This document shows positions 1 to 11,289 of a DNA stretch of 64,000 nucleotides, piece after piece. The stretch is from assembly GCA_035772735.1 (NCBI GenBank), contig JASDFA010000003.1:105387001-105451000 (forward strand), in the 5' to 3' direction. A program made the translations under genes and the position numbers. The notes under the pieces were generated by a model that had not been told where the DNA came from, did no database searches, and was given only the letters and a program-made list of their open reading frames with translations. Numbering within the stretch: the stretch's first letter is position 1; the number at the start of each line of letters is the position of its first letter. Source of the stretch: Datura wrightii (lineage: Eukaryota; Streptophyta; Magnoliopsida; Solanales; Solanaceae).

Positions 1-2
1 AT

Positions 3-856
3 GCATACACTTGCAGTATATGTGGTGGTCAAGATGGCCATTGGGATGGTTGTCCAAATGCATACTCCCCTCCCCCAAGCCCCTACTATGATCCTTCTGT
101 TGTTTTTTATGAATATAGGAATGATGAAAATGAGGACTTGGAGTGCCAAGCTCGGATACAAAACATGATAAAACAAGTCCTTGAGCAAACAGAAGCAATG
201 AAGGAGGAGATGGAAGCGTTGAGAATTCAGCAAGAGGAAAATGGAGAGGCCCTAGAAATGATGAGCGTTAAAATCACGGAGATGATGGCTGAGGCTGAAG
301 CTTGCGGTAATTGCAAGTAAAGGTCTTATGCAATACTCAAGAGGAACCACAAGAAGAAGAAAAGGGTGAGTTCTTGGAAGAAGCCCAACAATTAGAAGCT
401 CTTGAGAGTCCCCGTGATGGTTTTACACATATGGCCAATCCATTTATGAAAGAAGAGTTAGAGTCCCACCCATTTGACATTCATGGGGAATTAGATGTTG
501 ATGTAGAGAAGGTGTACACAAGTAAGGAAGTCAAGAAAAATGCAGTTTCAGATTTGAGGTGTACTGTACCCCACTCGAAACATTTTTCAACATTGAGTTT
601 GGTTGACAACCTAGAAATAGAGTCTTTCAAGCTTGTAGAGAAAGAGCTAGAGGAGGAACAAGCCCCATATATTCTGAAATTTGCTAAATCTAAGAGACAA
701 AACGACTTCACTTACTTAAGGGCCAACAAGTGCAAGAGGCGACATCTACTGCTTGGTCCTTTAAGGTTTTCACCACCACCCCTAGAGCATAAGAGGAAAC
801 TAGAGAAGAAATTAGGGGTGAGATTCATATCCTCAAGATGGAGGAAAAAGTGGTGA
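3..856 (+). pseudogene. gag-like ORF with CCHC-like knuckle (T1)
   Basis: The reading frame is open from the left edge to 320 and then continues in another frame (311-856), which suggests one frameshift in a formerly single ORF. The N-terminal part has a zinc-knuckle-like pattern, C-x2-C-x5-H-x3-C, at about 12-53 (CSICGGQDGHWDGC), like the C-C-H-C knuckles of plant gag proteins but with the histidine one residue late. A Pro/Tyr-rich stretch follows, then a glutamate-rich helical segment with coiled-coil character (about 140-300). The second part is highly charged (Lys/Glu) and ends at a TGA at 854-856. I recognise no enzyme domain. Gag-type RNA binding is inferred only from the knuckle and from its position upstream of the conserved post-ORF block. 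Confidence 0.5.
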
Positions 857-895
857 AACTTGATACATCGTGCTGCGATGTAAAATTAGGCGCTG

Positions 896-913
896 CTTGG
901 GAGGCAACCCAAG
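896..913 (+). promoter_or_regulatory. post-ORF hairpin CTTGGG-AGGCAA-CCCAAG
   Basis: A perfect 6-bp stem with a 6-base loop lies 40 bases after the T1 stop codon, followed at once by GGTACC-ACA-GGTACC. A related version of the whole block (GATGTTAACTAAGGC...TTGGGAGGCAAACCAAG) follows the protease ORF in T4 at about 19655-19693. The start of the same block (GTGCTGCGACGTT) follows the integrase stop of T2. Conservation in a non-coding position across elements with different coding content suggests a cis-acting RNA or DNA signal. Its function is unknown to me. Confidence 0.5.
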
Positions 914-2783
914 GGTACCACAGGTACCATTTTAATTTCTTGCATTTGTGTTGATTTTATTTATTTTTCATCTTGTGTTGTTTTTGGTGGAAAGTTAAGC
1001 ACATATGGAGGGGAAGTCTGAGTACCCATGGAGGAGAAAGCTAAAAAGCATGGAAAAGGAAAAGTGTGGGGTCAAATACCCACTTGTTCAAAGGAAGAAA
1101 AGCATGCTATTAGCTAGGCCTAGAGGCCTCAGGGAGTATTTCTCACCCTTTTAAATTTTAATTTGATGCTATGGGGACATAGCATGATTCAAGTGTGGGG
1201 TGAGGAAAATTTCAAAATTTTTGTGCTTAATGATTTTTGGTGAATGTAATGCTTGTGAGAAATATTTGAAATTTTGTTTTTGTGAGTCAAGCATGACTGC
1301 ATCACCCGTTGGTTTTTCTTTTCGGTTCTTTTCCGAAGGGGGGTCTTTGAACCGAATAATAATAAAAATTTTCTTTGTCTGTATATAGTGTTTTTAGTCA
1401 TAGTTAGAGACTATTTCCGATGATGGATGGTTGACGACCGTCTTGAAGAAAAATTAGTCAGTAGGTTGGTATTTGAACCCGTAGCTAATTGATGGCCTGA
1501 TGTTCTTGTTATGTGCTATACATGATTGTAAGATGCAAGTGTGGTTAGTGTTGAAGCATGTAAGAAGTGTATAACTTTGTTGAGACACCTAGGCTCTTGA
1601 ATTTGACTCTATGTGCTGAAAGCTTAATTTTGAATTCTTGTGATTAGCTGAGTTAAGAGACTACTGGATGTGTCTTGAATTGAGCATGTGCTGTGAGTGT
1701 AAGTTTTTCAAATATTCTATGCTATTGTGGAATGTCTAGAACTTGCCTGGTGTGTATATAAAACGAAATGAAGGATGTGAACTGTAGGAGATGATTTAGG
1801 CATTTCTTTGAATGAACCTAATTTTTATCCCTCACTTTACCTACCTTGAATGTTGAATCCTAGTGAGCCCCATTTAGCCTTAAGCCTATTCTTTGATAGC
1901 TACGACATCAGCTTAACCCTTTTTCTTTCATTAGCCTTGAATTTGATCCAAAAATCCTAAGTGCTTAACTGAAAATCCGATAGAGTGAAGGAAAGAGAAT
2001 CGGGAGAAAGAAGGAAAAATAGCAGTTGTAGAAGTTAAGGAAAAACTTAGAGGTGCACTTGTTTGAAATTTCTTGAGTATTGTTAAGGAGTAAGAAAATA
2101 AATGAAGGAAAACGTTTCTTAAGTACTCCTTAGTAATAAGCTCAGTGTGATTAAATAAATGGGAACAAGAAGAGAGAAAATTCAAGAGTGAAAAGAATGA
2201 GGGTGAAGTAAGAGAAGAGATGTCCTTAATGAAGGTTGAAGTTATTAAAAGCGCTTGGGGAAGATAGCACTATTACTAGCCAGAATAGTACCTACCCGTC
2301 CTTTAGCCTACATTACAACCTAAAAAGTCCTACTTGATCTTACGTTCAAACATCCTTAATTAGTGGAGTAAAACACTAAGGGCAAGCTTATGGGTCATTA
2401 CATGATGCATGTGAATTCTTTGTGAGAGTGAGCGTAATTCTATTCATTTACCCATACATGTTGTGATTTAAAAATTTGCGTGTGAAAATGGGTAACTCTC
2501 TTGTTGTGAGGGCACATGTTTAATGAAGGATATACTTCATGTTGGATTTCTTGATCAGTTGATTTGCATGAGTTTGCTAAGATTGAGAGTCAAGTCTTGA
2601 GGTTAGGAAGTCTTAACATAGTTAAAATTAATTTTAATGGTTAAATCTTGCATGGTCTATTTTTAGCTGGCTATCTCAAACAGTCATTGTAGCGGTAGCT
2701 TGAATTGTCTTGCTAAATTAGCTATGTGTGAGTCTTCATGTGCATGAGATGTAAAAGGTTTGTTCAAGGACGAACAAGGCTTT

Positions 2784-2794
2784 AAGTGGGGGGT
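2784..2794 (+). promoter_or_regulatory. polypurine tract (T1)
   Basis: AAGTGGGGGGT lies immediately before the LTR start TGTCATC. A G-rich purine run at this point primes plus-strand synthesis in LTR elements. Confidence 0.65.
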
Positions 2795-4211
2795 TGTCAT
2801 CTTGGGCATAATTGCATGCCCAAGTGCTACTTTATAACTCAATTTAGTCTTGTTTATCTACTTATTTATATACATTCTCATGTGATTTTATGTAAATGTG
2901 AATATACACTAACCAACATGATTAGTCCTTGTTTTTGAAGGTTAATAATGACTTTGAGGAACTAATTCATGATTTTGTGAAGTGGAGGAATGGAATCAAG
3001 AGCAAAACATGAAAGTCAACAAGAAAACATGCAATAACTGGCACCCTGCGCGATAGGGGCCGTGGCACGCTGCTAACTCGGCAACACTTGGCCGAAAATT
3101 GCATTTTTCGGCAATTCCAGTGAGGGTACGCGTTACCTCCGTGTAACGGAGGCCAATTAGGGTGTTCAGCTCCGTGACACGGAGCTGTTCCACCACAGGC
3201 CAAATTTTGCTATTTTTCAGCATAGTATAAATTGAACCCTTAGCTTCTAAAATCATCAGACACGCGATTTTTTGGAAAAACCGAAGGGAGGCGCAGAGGA
3301 GACTTGGAGAACTCCTCTTGGGTTTATCTTTTCTTAATTTCTTTTCATCTATACTTCTAAGTAAACTACTCTAAACATGGTTTTGAGTATTTGTACAAAC
3401 ATGGGTGGCTAGAACCCTCCATCTAGGGTTGAGGCCATGGATATGATTGTATTTGCTTAGATTCGTTTTGGGTTGAGTTGGTAGTTGTTGTTTTGTCTTA
3501 CAATCTTTATTATTGTTGTTTTTATGTTTGATCACCATGAGAACAAGTAGCTTAAGCATAGGGGAAAGCTTGGAAGAGCAAACCTAGGCAAGAACATAAG
3601 ATTGTAGGAAGCAAGTTCTTATATTTTGATAGGATTCGCGGTTAGGATAGGAATATACCTAATTTGCTTTGCTTGGTTGATAAAACAGGAAGATAGCAAG
3701 ACACCAACTTAGATTTGTCACTCCACCACTTGTAGGAGTAGTTGTGAAGCTAAGTTTGGTTAAATGGTTGGAGGTAAGGAAGTCCCCAATCAAGGGTATA
3801 AACCCCATAAACCACATCCACGTAGTAAATTTCCCACGAACTAGAAATGACATCCTTGCTCAACGATGTAGTAGTGAGGCTAGTTTGTCGTGTTTAGAGG
3901 TTCAGAAGACCATGAACATGCAATTCCAATTATGTGAGACAACAATTGATAATTTCATACTTAACCCATTATGAATTGTAGCATTGCATGATTTTCCGGC
4001 TTTAACTCTAGTTTTGTTTTGTATTGCTTCCAGATTATTTCGTGTCACCACTAAGATTTAAATATAATTTATCGAAAACTTCTAAAATCAACTTCTTAAC
4101 TAACACATGAACTTGATAATTTTCTGAACCAGTCCCTGTGGGTTCGACATTCCGGCTCTTAAAAAGGGCCACTATATTACTTATACGACCCGTACACTTG
4201 CGGGCTCATCA
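2795..4211 (+). repeat. T1 3' LTR
   Basis: A 1417-bp LTR beginning TGTCATCTTGG just after the polypurine tract and ending ...CTCATCA, where sequence switches to minus-strand T2. A GC-rich zone at about 3030-3190 holds near-perfect hairpins: CCTCCGT-GTA-ACGGAGG at 3136-3152 and AGCTCCGTG-A-CACGGAGCT at 3168-3186. A TATA-like TATAAATT at 3226-3233 follows and could be the U3 promoter. The partner 5' LTR is outside the window, so both boundaries rest on motif evidence. Confidence 0.7.
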
Positions 4212-4244
4212 AACGTCGCAGCACGACGTGACTTTTTTGACTCC

Positions 4245-5480
4245 TCAAGCATCATCAAGGTATACTTCCTCTATTCTTTTTAATTCTTCCTCATCTCCTA
4301 TATATACTTTTATTCTTTTCCCATTTACTTTAAATCTTTTTCCTTCTTTGTTCTCAAGTTCCACTTCACCATACGGAGACACTTGCACTACTCTATAAGG
4401 GCACATCTATCTAGATTTCAACTTCCTAGGATGCAACCGGAGTCTTGAGTTAAACAGTAGGAACAAATCACCTGGGCTAAACTCCCTTCTTGCAATCTTT
4501 CTTTTCATGGTAGATCTTCATTCTTTCTTTATAGATGGCTGAACTCTCATAAGCCTTAAGTCGGAATTCATCCAACTAATTAAGCTGGTTAAGTCTTAGC
4601 TTGGCAGCTTCGTTCCAGTTCATGTTCAGCCTTTTCAGAGCCCATAATGCCTTATGCTCTAGTTCAACTGGTAAATGGAATGCTTTGCCATAAACCAGCT
4701 GGTACAGAGATGAAGCAATGGGAGTCTTATAAGCTGTTCGGTAAGCCCATAGTGTGTTATAGAGCTTCCTTGACCAATTCGTCTGACTAGTATTCACTTT
4801 CTTGGCCAGGATGGTTTTGATTTCCCTTTTTGAAACTTCCACTTTTGCACTCGATTGAGGGTGGTAGGGTGTGGCCCCTTATGCTTGACACCATATTTTT
4901 CCAACAAGGTTTTGAAGAGGCGATTGCAGAAGTGAGATCTACCATCACTAATAATAGCTCTGGGAGTGCCAAACCTGGTGAAGATATGTTTTTGAAGGAA
5001 TGTTGTAATACTCTTGCCTTCATTGTTTGGTAGGGAAATTTCCTCCACCCATTTGGAGACGTAATCCATAGCCACCAAAATATACTTCATTCCACATGAG
5101 CTAATGAATGGTCCCATGAAATCAATCCCCCACACATCAAACAACTCTACTTCCAAGATGGGGATTAGTGACAACTTATGTCTATGGGTAATATTGCCCT
5201 GCCTTTGGCATTGATCACAAGACTTGGCGAAGTCATATGCATCTTGGTGAATAGATGGCGAGAAATATCTGCATTGCAAAATCTTATGTGCCGTTCAGAT
5301 ACCATTGTGATGACCCCCAATAGGAGAAGAGTGACATGCCTCCAGAATGCTCAGCATCTCTACTTTTGGGACACACCTACAAATTATCCCGTATGCACAA
5401 ATGTGGAGTAAATATGGCTCATCCCAGTAATATCTTCGGGCATCATATAAGAACTTCTTCTTTTGCTGAGGAGTTAGGTC
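4245..5480 (-). pseudogene. integrase (T2, Athila type)
   Basis: The coding strand runs from about 5480 down to a TGA at 4245. The N-terminal zinc region is weak but CDQCQRQG (Cys-x2-Cys) is clear. The core has the first Asp in WGIDFMGPF, the second in ISDGRSHF and the Glu in VEVSKREIK, so the D-D-E triad can be traced. The frame shifts by one near 4880, between HKG and the conserved TPYHPQ segment. The C-terminal half holds LWAYRTAYKTPI and HLPVELEHKALWA and ends with a basic SPYGEVELENKEGKRFKVNG tail. There is another indel near 4480, and a TAG replaces Trp in the conserved KSRW motif near 4405. Several lesions rule out an active protein. Confidence 0.8.
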
Positions 5481-5589
5481 TACTGGCATCATCTCGCTAA
5501 CCAAGTAATATTTAAAATCGGCAAACCAAGGAATCAAATCCTGCGATGCAGCTAGTATCTGTTCGTCTGGGAAGGCATCATTGATATCA

Positions 5590-6900
5590 ATCTTCGTTCT
5601 CTCCCTCGCTTCAGACTCAAGCCTGGATAAATGATCTGCCACCTGATTTTCTGTTCCCTTCCAATCCTTCACCTCAATCTCAAATTCTTGGAGCAAGAGC
5701 ACCCACTGAATCAATCTAGGGTTAGCGTTCTTTTTAGACATCAGGTACCTCAACGCAGCATGGTCTGTTTGAATAATCACCCTGGTTCCAAGAAAATATG
5801 CTTTGAAAATTTTCAAATGCAAAGACCACAGCTAGTAGTTCCTTCTCTGTGACTGTATAATTCTTCTGGGCTGTGTTGAGTGTTTTGATGGCGTAATAGA
5901 TTGTATGAAATATCTTTGCTCTCCTTTGGCCTAAAACAGCACCAAGAGCAACACCGCTAGCATCACACATTACCTCGAAGGGAAGAGACCAATCTGGAGC
6001 TATGATGATAGGAGCAGTGGTGAGCTTTTCATTTAGACACTCAAAGGCCTTTAGACATGCCTCATCGAACACAAACTTTACCTCTTTCTCCAATAATTTG
6101 CATAATGGCTGTGCAATTTTTGAAATGTCCTTGATAAAGCACGATAGAATCCTGCATGCCCTAAAAAGCTTCTGACCCCTTTTATGGAAATAGGGGGTGG
6201 CAATCCTGCTATAACCTCCATTTTTGTCTTGTCCACCTCAATCCCCTTTCCCGATATTTTATGGCCTAACACTATCCCCTCTTTAACCATGAAATGACAT
6301 TTTTCCCAGTGTAGGACCAGATTTATTTCTTCACATCTTTTCAATACCTGCCCAGATGATTAAGGCATGATTCAAATGAATCGCCTAAAACAGAAAAATC
6401 ATCCATAAATACTTCAATGGTGTAATCCACCATGTCTGAGAATATGGACATCATATAGTACTGAAAGGTGGCTGGTGCATTACATAATCCGAATGGCATT
6501 CTTTTGAAGGCAAAAGTTCCATTTGGACAGCTGAAGGTTGTCTTCTCCTAATCTTTGGAGCAATAGTGATCTGATTATATCCTGAATATCCGTCAAGGAA
6601 ACAGTACCATCCTCTACCTGCAAGTCTATCAAGCATCTGATCCAAAAATGGCATTGGAAAATGGTCTTTCTGGGTACAATGGTTGAGTTTCCTGTAATCC
6701 ATGCACACACGCCATCCTATGATTGGTCGTGTCGGTATCAGGTCATTATTTTCATTGGGCACCACTGTAATCCCTCCTTTCTTTGGCACGCACTGGATAG
6801 GACTTACCCACTGACTGTCTGCTATGGGATATATCATCCCAACATCCAGCCACTTGATAATCTCCTTTTTTATGACTTCTTACATTGGAGGGTTCAAGTG
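5590..6900 (-). pseudogene. reverse transcriptase-RNase H (T2)
   Basis: RT is at about 6900-6080 and RNase H at about 6090-5590 on the minus strand. RT motifs seen are PIADSQWVSPIQCVPKKGG, GWRVCMDYRKLN, motif A in WYCFLDGYSGYNQI, and the catalytic FMDD box encoded at 6398-6409. A frameshift separates motif A from the FMDD segment near 6500-6540. The thumb contains the usual VLGHKIS and VRSFLGHAGFYR motifs. RNase H shows CDASG, TEKELLAV and TDHAAL, supplying the acidic catalytic residues, but is split by a frameshift near 5815. The domain order RT-RH-IN is that of Ty3/gypsy elements. Confidence 0.85.
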
Positions 6901-7044
6901 GTGCTGATGCTCTATACTTGGCTTACAATATGGTTCAAGTGGGATCTTATGGGTACACATGCCTGATGGAATTCCGATGATATCAACTATGGTTCAGCCA
7001 ATTTCCTTTTTGTATCTTTTCAAGATGTTAACCAAAGCTCCCAC

Positions 7045-7440
7045 CTACTTATCTAACAGGTTCACTACAATTATGACTGGCAAAGTGTTGTCCTCTCCAA
7101 GGAATGCATACTTGAGATGAGGAGGTAATGCTTTCAGTTCAAGGATTGGTGGTACCTCCACAGATGGCTTGGCCTGTGGTGTTGAACGGTTCTTTAATTC
7201 TAGGTCTAACTTCTTTGGGCTGAAGTTATATGACCCTGTCCCATTTAAAGCATTAACCGTTTTTGTGTATTCTGGGTTCCCGTCTTCTTCATAATTCATT
7301 ATCACAGCTGCCAATGTATCATTAGTCACCACTTCTTCCACAAGTGTTGGTAGCTTATCATGCTCCATTTGAGTGTTCGAGTGAAAGGTTGTTACTTTGA
7401 TGTAGCCTGAGGGAGTCACAAAAGAAAAACAAACAAAAAC
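7045..7440 (-). pseudogene. pre-RT linker of Athila polyprotein (T2)
   Basis: This segment matches the part of Athila polyproteins between protease and RT: KLDLELKNRSTPQAKPS, VPPILELKALPPHLKYAFLG and NTLPVIIV are typical. Upstream it runs within about 100 bp into hydrophobic nonsense translated from the leader, without gag or protease. The element therefore has an internal deletion that joins the 5' leader to the pre-RT region. A hydrophobic N-terminus (FFFVFVCFSF) in this frame is a translation of T-rich leader and not a signal peptide I would trust. Confidence 0.7.
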
Positions 7441-7513
7441 AAAGAAAAAGCGCAAAAAGTAATGTAACTACCAACAAGTCAAATACAAGCCAATAACCTA
7501 GTCTTAGCCATAT

Positions 7514-7531
7514 TCCCCAGCAACGACGCCA
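7514..7531 (-). promoter_or_regulatory. primer binding site, tRNA-Asp type (T2)
   Basis: TGGCGTCGTTGCTGGGGA on the minus strand lies 5 bases inside the LTR end. It is complementary, with mismatches, to the 3' end of plant tRNA-Asp, the primer used by many Athila/Tat elements. Confidence 0.8.
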
Positions 7532-7536
7532 CTTTT

Positions 7537-9116
7537 TGATAATGCTCAAACCATACTTCTTACTGAAGAATGAAGCAGACGTTGTTAATAAAGAACCCAA
7601 CTAGAGGTTGGGGTTGATCCCACAGGGAATATGGAAGAGCTAGATTACAGCTGGTAAGTGAACTTGTGAGGTAGTTACTTCAAAATTGGGGGGTTCTAAA
7701 GAAAATCAATGATAAAAACAATTATCAAGAATTTGGTTTTGAATCAATATTAAAGGATAACTAGGGTTTGTGTTACCATAGGTTCATAACTGCTTTGAGT
7801 ATACACTCGCGATCATCACCAATACTTACTTATAGAATTGATAACTTAGGTTCATTCAAACGACTGACCAGTCCCTACTGAATAACTATACTCAATTACT
7901 CGACCAAGTCTCATGAGCAGTTTCAAACTATCCGTTATCACTAAGTTCCAGATTTAACTATCCTGCGACCATAGCTCAAGTTAATACAATGATCATCAAG
8001 ATCAAGGCTCCATTGTAATTATCTTTTCCTAATCTCTACCTCTTAGACCTAAGCAAGTAAAGAATTCGGGCAAGTCCTAACATTGCACACCGTTAAGAAA
8101 CGTTTAAGCATGAAGAGAATACAATATGTGTTTGTATTGGTTTTAGAATCACTTTGTGCAACCCTAGCTTGTTAATCCACCATGGTTCCCATAACCCTAG
8201 TTATGGAGGTTTTAGCCTCTCATATTTGTAAGGTGGTGAATTGCATTCATGATTAAAAAATAAATCATTACATACAATTATGGATGAGAAAAACACTTCC
8301 TTTAATTAATCAGCAAAGTCTCGAAGAACAAATAGCAAGAAAAATAAGAATTCAAGAAAAAGTTGATCACAAGTCAAATCAACTCAATTCTCTCTTTCTC
8401 TTAATTGTCTAATGTTATCTCTAATAACGTCTATGATAAAAATCTCTTCTGATCAAAATCTACTGAAAAATAAAACATAAAACGTATTTATACAGACACA
8501 AGAATCCTTTTCCTAGGCTAATAGGGTGAATTTCCATATCTGGTTCCGCCCATGTCACGAGTCAACCTACGATCCGTAGCCTCCTTTCATACATTGCATG
8601 ACTGGCTGGATTTTGACTAAGTGTTGGATCCTGGTACGACTTGTACCTCCATTTTACGATCCATACTGAGCTCCCATGGCTTGAATTTGAGACTTTGAAA
8701 TATTTTTGAAGTTCATCACGATCGCCATGGTATGACTCATACCTTCATTCCACAGTTTGTACTTCCTTTCCATAGCAACAGTCAGCCTCTTATGCAAATC
8801 TTCTGAATCTTTTCACGACTTCATCACCATGACTCATACAAGCTTGTACTGAGACTCGTATACTGCGTCTCTTCAACTTTATCCTTCTGCAACTTTTCAC
8901 GGCCACCAGTGCGACTCATAGGACCTTCCTACGACTCGTACTATGGACTGCAATTTGAGCCTATTTTTGCACACTTTAGGCTATCTTTTGCATTTTTTAG
9001 CTCCAACACCAATTTATCCTGCAACCAAAGGAAAAGTGCCTTATATCACATAAATACACCTAAGTCCATGCTATTTTTTTAGTTTTGAGCATCGAAAGTT
9101 TTGTAAATCCACAACA
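7537..9116 (-). repeat. T2 5' LTR
   Basis: About 1.58 kb. On the minus strand it ends ...GAGCATTATCA next to the primer site, and probably begins TGTTGTGG at 9116, where sequence with homology to the T3 LTR starts. It carries a TATA-like TATAAATA on the minus strand at 8485-8492. Upstream of that (8530-8950) is a zone of repeated short palindromic words such as TACGACTCGTA at 8930-8940. The outer boundary is uncertain by a few bases because the partner LTR is outside the window. Confidence 0.7.
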
Positions 9117-9639
9117 CATTAGTCCCCACGAGGGACCTAATGACTCGTCATCATGGGTCATGACTAGTGGAATCGTCTGTCAAGTGCACTGCTCATCAGG
9201 TCTCTTGGACTCATCACGGGTGACTTAATGATCCGTTACTAGTGTGACTCATGGAAACCACCCGTCATACACACTGCCTCAACCTCAAATAATTTTTATC
9301 CAGCTGGCCACGACTCACACCACAAATCATGGTGACTGACCACGACTCATGGGTGCCTTCCATTTATGTACACTTCCTCCTTTTTTCTCTGTTCTCATTC
9401 ACCACTCCCCACGACTGACTTAATGAGTCGTGGGGCCTGACCACGACTCGTGGTCACGTCCGTAGGGATCCCATTTCCCAAATTGCAACTCATCACCTAA
9501 CCCTCACCACGAGTCACATCATGACTTGTGGGCTGCTCCCACGGGTCACCTCACGACCCGTTCTGATACATGATGCCAAATTTTAATTTTTCTCCTTACC
9601 AACTCCAGGGTATGATATTGGGGTTTCTGGGGTATTATA
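9117..9639 (-). repeat. T3 3' LTR, truncated fragment
   Basis: Homologous to about 16490-16988 of the intact T3 5' LTR, starting at the shared TCCCCACGAGGGACCTAA. The element-proximal end reads TATAATACCCC on the minus strand, a mutated TGTTATACC start, followed outward by the polypurine tract. The remaining 1.8 kb expected of this LTR is replaced by T2. Confidence 0.75.
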
Positions 9640-9655
9640 ATATCTTCCTCTTGGG
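9640..9655 (-). promoter_or_regulatory. polypurine tract (T3)
   Basis: Minus-strand CCCAAGAGGAAGATAT directly precedes the 3' LTR start. The equivalent tract in T9 is AAGGGGGAGATAT. Confidence 0.6.
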
Positions 9656-9879
9656 AACATTCATCCTCGAATGTTGGAAAACACATATAAAATCAAAGAA
9701 ATGCAATTACATATTCAAATACTGATCATTTACTCTTGAAACTGACGGAATGACTATCTCCGATTCAAACTACATAGCTGAACTAAATTCACGAATCATA
9801 CATATATCCATATACATAAAATAAACTTGGACACATGAACTGAACATGAAAACTAAATCGGGAGTTAGGTCAAAACTGA

Positions 9880-11140
9880 TACCGCAAGCTAGAACTGAGT
9901 CGATAGAGAAAAAATGTGGGTATCTAGCCATCATATCTGCTTCGGCGTCCCACGTAGCTCCCTCAACATGCTGATTCCTTCGTAACACTTTAACTGAAGC
10001 TACTTCCTTGTTCCTTAGCCTTCAAACCTGAAGATCCAATACTTTCACCGGAACCTCCTCATAACTGAGACTATCTTTCACACCAACACTGTCTACCGGG
10101 ACAACTAGAGCTAGATACCCAAACACTTCTTTAAGAGCGATACATGAAAAACAGGATGCACAGAAGCTAATTCTGAGGGCAACTCTAATTCATAAGCCAC
10201 CTTTCCAACACGTCTCACTATCTTGTACGGGCCAACATAGCGGGGATTAAATTTCCCCTTCTTTTCGAACCTCATCACTCCCTTCATGGGTGACACCTTC
10301 AGAAATACCCAATTATCAACTTCAAATTCTAATTCTCTCCTTCTCACATCGGCATAGCACTTTTGCCGACTCTGAGCAGTTTTCAACCTATCCCTTATCA
10401 ACTGAACCTTCTCCATAGCCTCATGAACGGAATTTGGTCCTATCATCGTCGCTTCACCAACCTCAAACCAACCAATGGGCGACCTATATCTCCGCCCATA
10501 GAGAGCCTCAAACGGTGCCATCTGAATACTTGAATGATAGCTGTTATTGAATGAAAACTCGATAAGAGGCATATGATCATCCCAACTACCTTTGACGTCA
10601 ATCACATATGCTCTCAATATGTCTTTGAGAGTCTGAATTGTCCAATCCGCTTGACCATCCATTTGCGGGTGAAATGCTGTGCTAAGCTTAACCTGACCTT
10701 CAAAACTGAGAGGTAAATTAGGTACCTCTATCTGATATGATTGACAAGGGCACTCCATTAAATCGAACTAGCTCCTGGATATATAATTTGGCATAATCCT
10801 CTGCCGAATCCGTGGTTTTGACCGGTAGAAAATGAGAGGCCTTGGTCAACCTGTCTACCACAACCCAAGTGGAGTCATATTGCCGACGACTCGCAACCCT
10901 ATGACGAAGTCCATATTTATTTCTTCCCACTTCCAAGTAGGAATATTAATATCCTAAATCACATCTCCCGATCTCTAATGCTCGACCTTCACTTGCTGAT
11001 AGTTTGGACACTTAGCTATAAATTCCGCGATGTCCTTTTTTATGCCATTCCACTAATAAACTTCCCGTAAGTAACGATACATCTTGGTGGCACCTGGATG
11101 GATTGAATACCTGGATCCATGAGCCTCGTGCAGCATCCGA
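9880..11140 (-). pseudogene. integrase with chromodomain-like tail (T3)
   Basis: The minus strand shows the zinc-binding region near 11130-10980, then the core with STWVVVDRLTKASHFLPVKT, SIISDRGT (second Asp), VKLSTAFHPQMDGQ, SFNNSYHSSIQMAPFEALYG and a C-terminal KKGKFNPRYVGPYKI. The tail has WDAEADMMARYPH, typical of the Tekay chromodomain-like end. The conserved DGQAERTI reads DGQADWTI, so the catalytic Glu codon is now GAT (Asp) at 10645-10647. About 10 codons are missing between the second Asp region and VKLST. Frameshifts occur near 10720 and 10110. Confidence 0.8.
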
Positions 11141-11289
11141 CTCCTCAAATCATTGACATCCAAAACACATAAGCGACCCTGGTACCGAAGTACATCATCT
11201 CCCCTTTTGGAGAAACCTCTACCTTTTGATTCTAAACGACTTCCTTTAACTTTACCAAAATCGGGTCCTCATCTCGTCAAGCTTTTACA

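Larger units (their letters stand above)
857..2794 (+). other. T1 long 3' non-coding region
   Basis: About 1.9 kb between the ORF stop and the 3' LTR, with stops in all frames and no domain I recognise. It contains the post-ORF hairpin block near its start. Near its end (about 2360-2520) is a segment clearly related to 24245-24415 and 28505-28680 of T4, with shared words such as agggcaagc, gggtca, gtgcatg, gagaatttct and gtgagcg. Long 3' non-coding regions are typical of Athila-type elements. Confidence 0.6.
1..4211 (+). mobile_element. T1: Athila-like non-autonomous LTR element (3' part)
   Basis: The element enters from the left edge and ends at a 3' LTR. In order it has a gag-like ORF, a hairpin-bearing block just after the ORF, about 1.9 kb of non-coding sequence, a G-rich polypurine tract and a 1.4-kb LTR. 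No reverse transcriptase or integrase lies between the ORF and the LTR, so within the window it looks non-autonomous. It is inserted in the 3' untranslated part of T2: T2 sequence reading on the minus strand stops abruptly at 4212. The 5' LTR and primer site are outside the window. The Athila assignment rests on the post-ORF block and the 3' non-coding block shared with T4, and is moderately secure. Confidence 0.7.
4212..9116 (-). mobile_element. T2: Athila-like Ty3/gypsy element
   Basis: Read on the minus strand, the order is 5' LTR (9116-7537), tRNA-Asp-type primer site, short leader, pre-RT linker, reverse transcriptase, RNase H, integrase and the start of the 3' non-coding region, where T1 cuts in. 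Gag and protease are absent: the leader runs straight into the linker upstream of RT. The RT signatures MDYRKLN, FLDGYSGYNQI and FMDD and the integrase signatures YGKA-HLPVELEHKA and LWAYRTAYKTPI are those of the Athila lineage. On its right it abuts a truncated Del LTR (T3), so it is best read as nested in T3, with its 3' LTR lying left of the window. Confidence 0.8.

Noticed and set aside
311..856. ORF as a host gene
   Set aside because: It lies upstream of the conserved retroelement post-ORF block, long 3' region, polypurine tract and LTR, and has no intron or host domain I can recognise.
2967..3256. Minus-strand open frames in the T1 LTR
   Set aside because: They come from the GC-rich palindromic zone of U3 and have no domain or conserved start.
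4138..4398. Plus-strand open frame across the T1/T2 junction
   Set aside because: It is antisense to the integrase C-terminus of T2 and crosses an insertion border.
7358..7600. Hydrophobic minus-strand frame as a membrane protein
   Set aside because: It spans the LTR end, primer site and T-rich leader of T2; hydrophobicity follows from base composition.
9120..9600. Palindromic array as a CRISPR-like or satellite repeat
   Set aside because: Spacing is irregular, words vary, and the array recurs as part of each LTR; there are no unique spacers or constant period.
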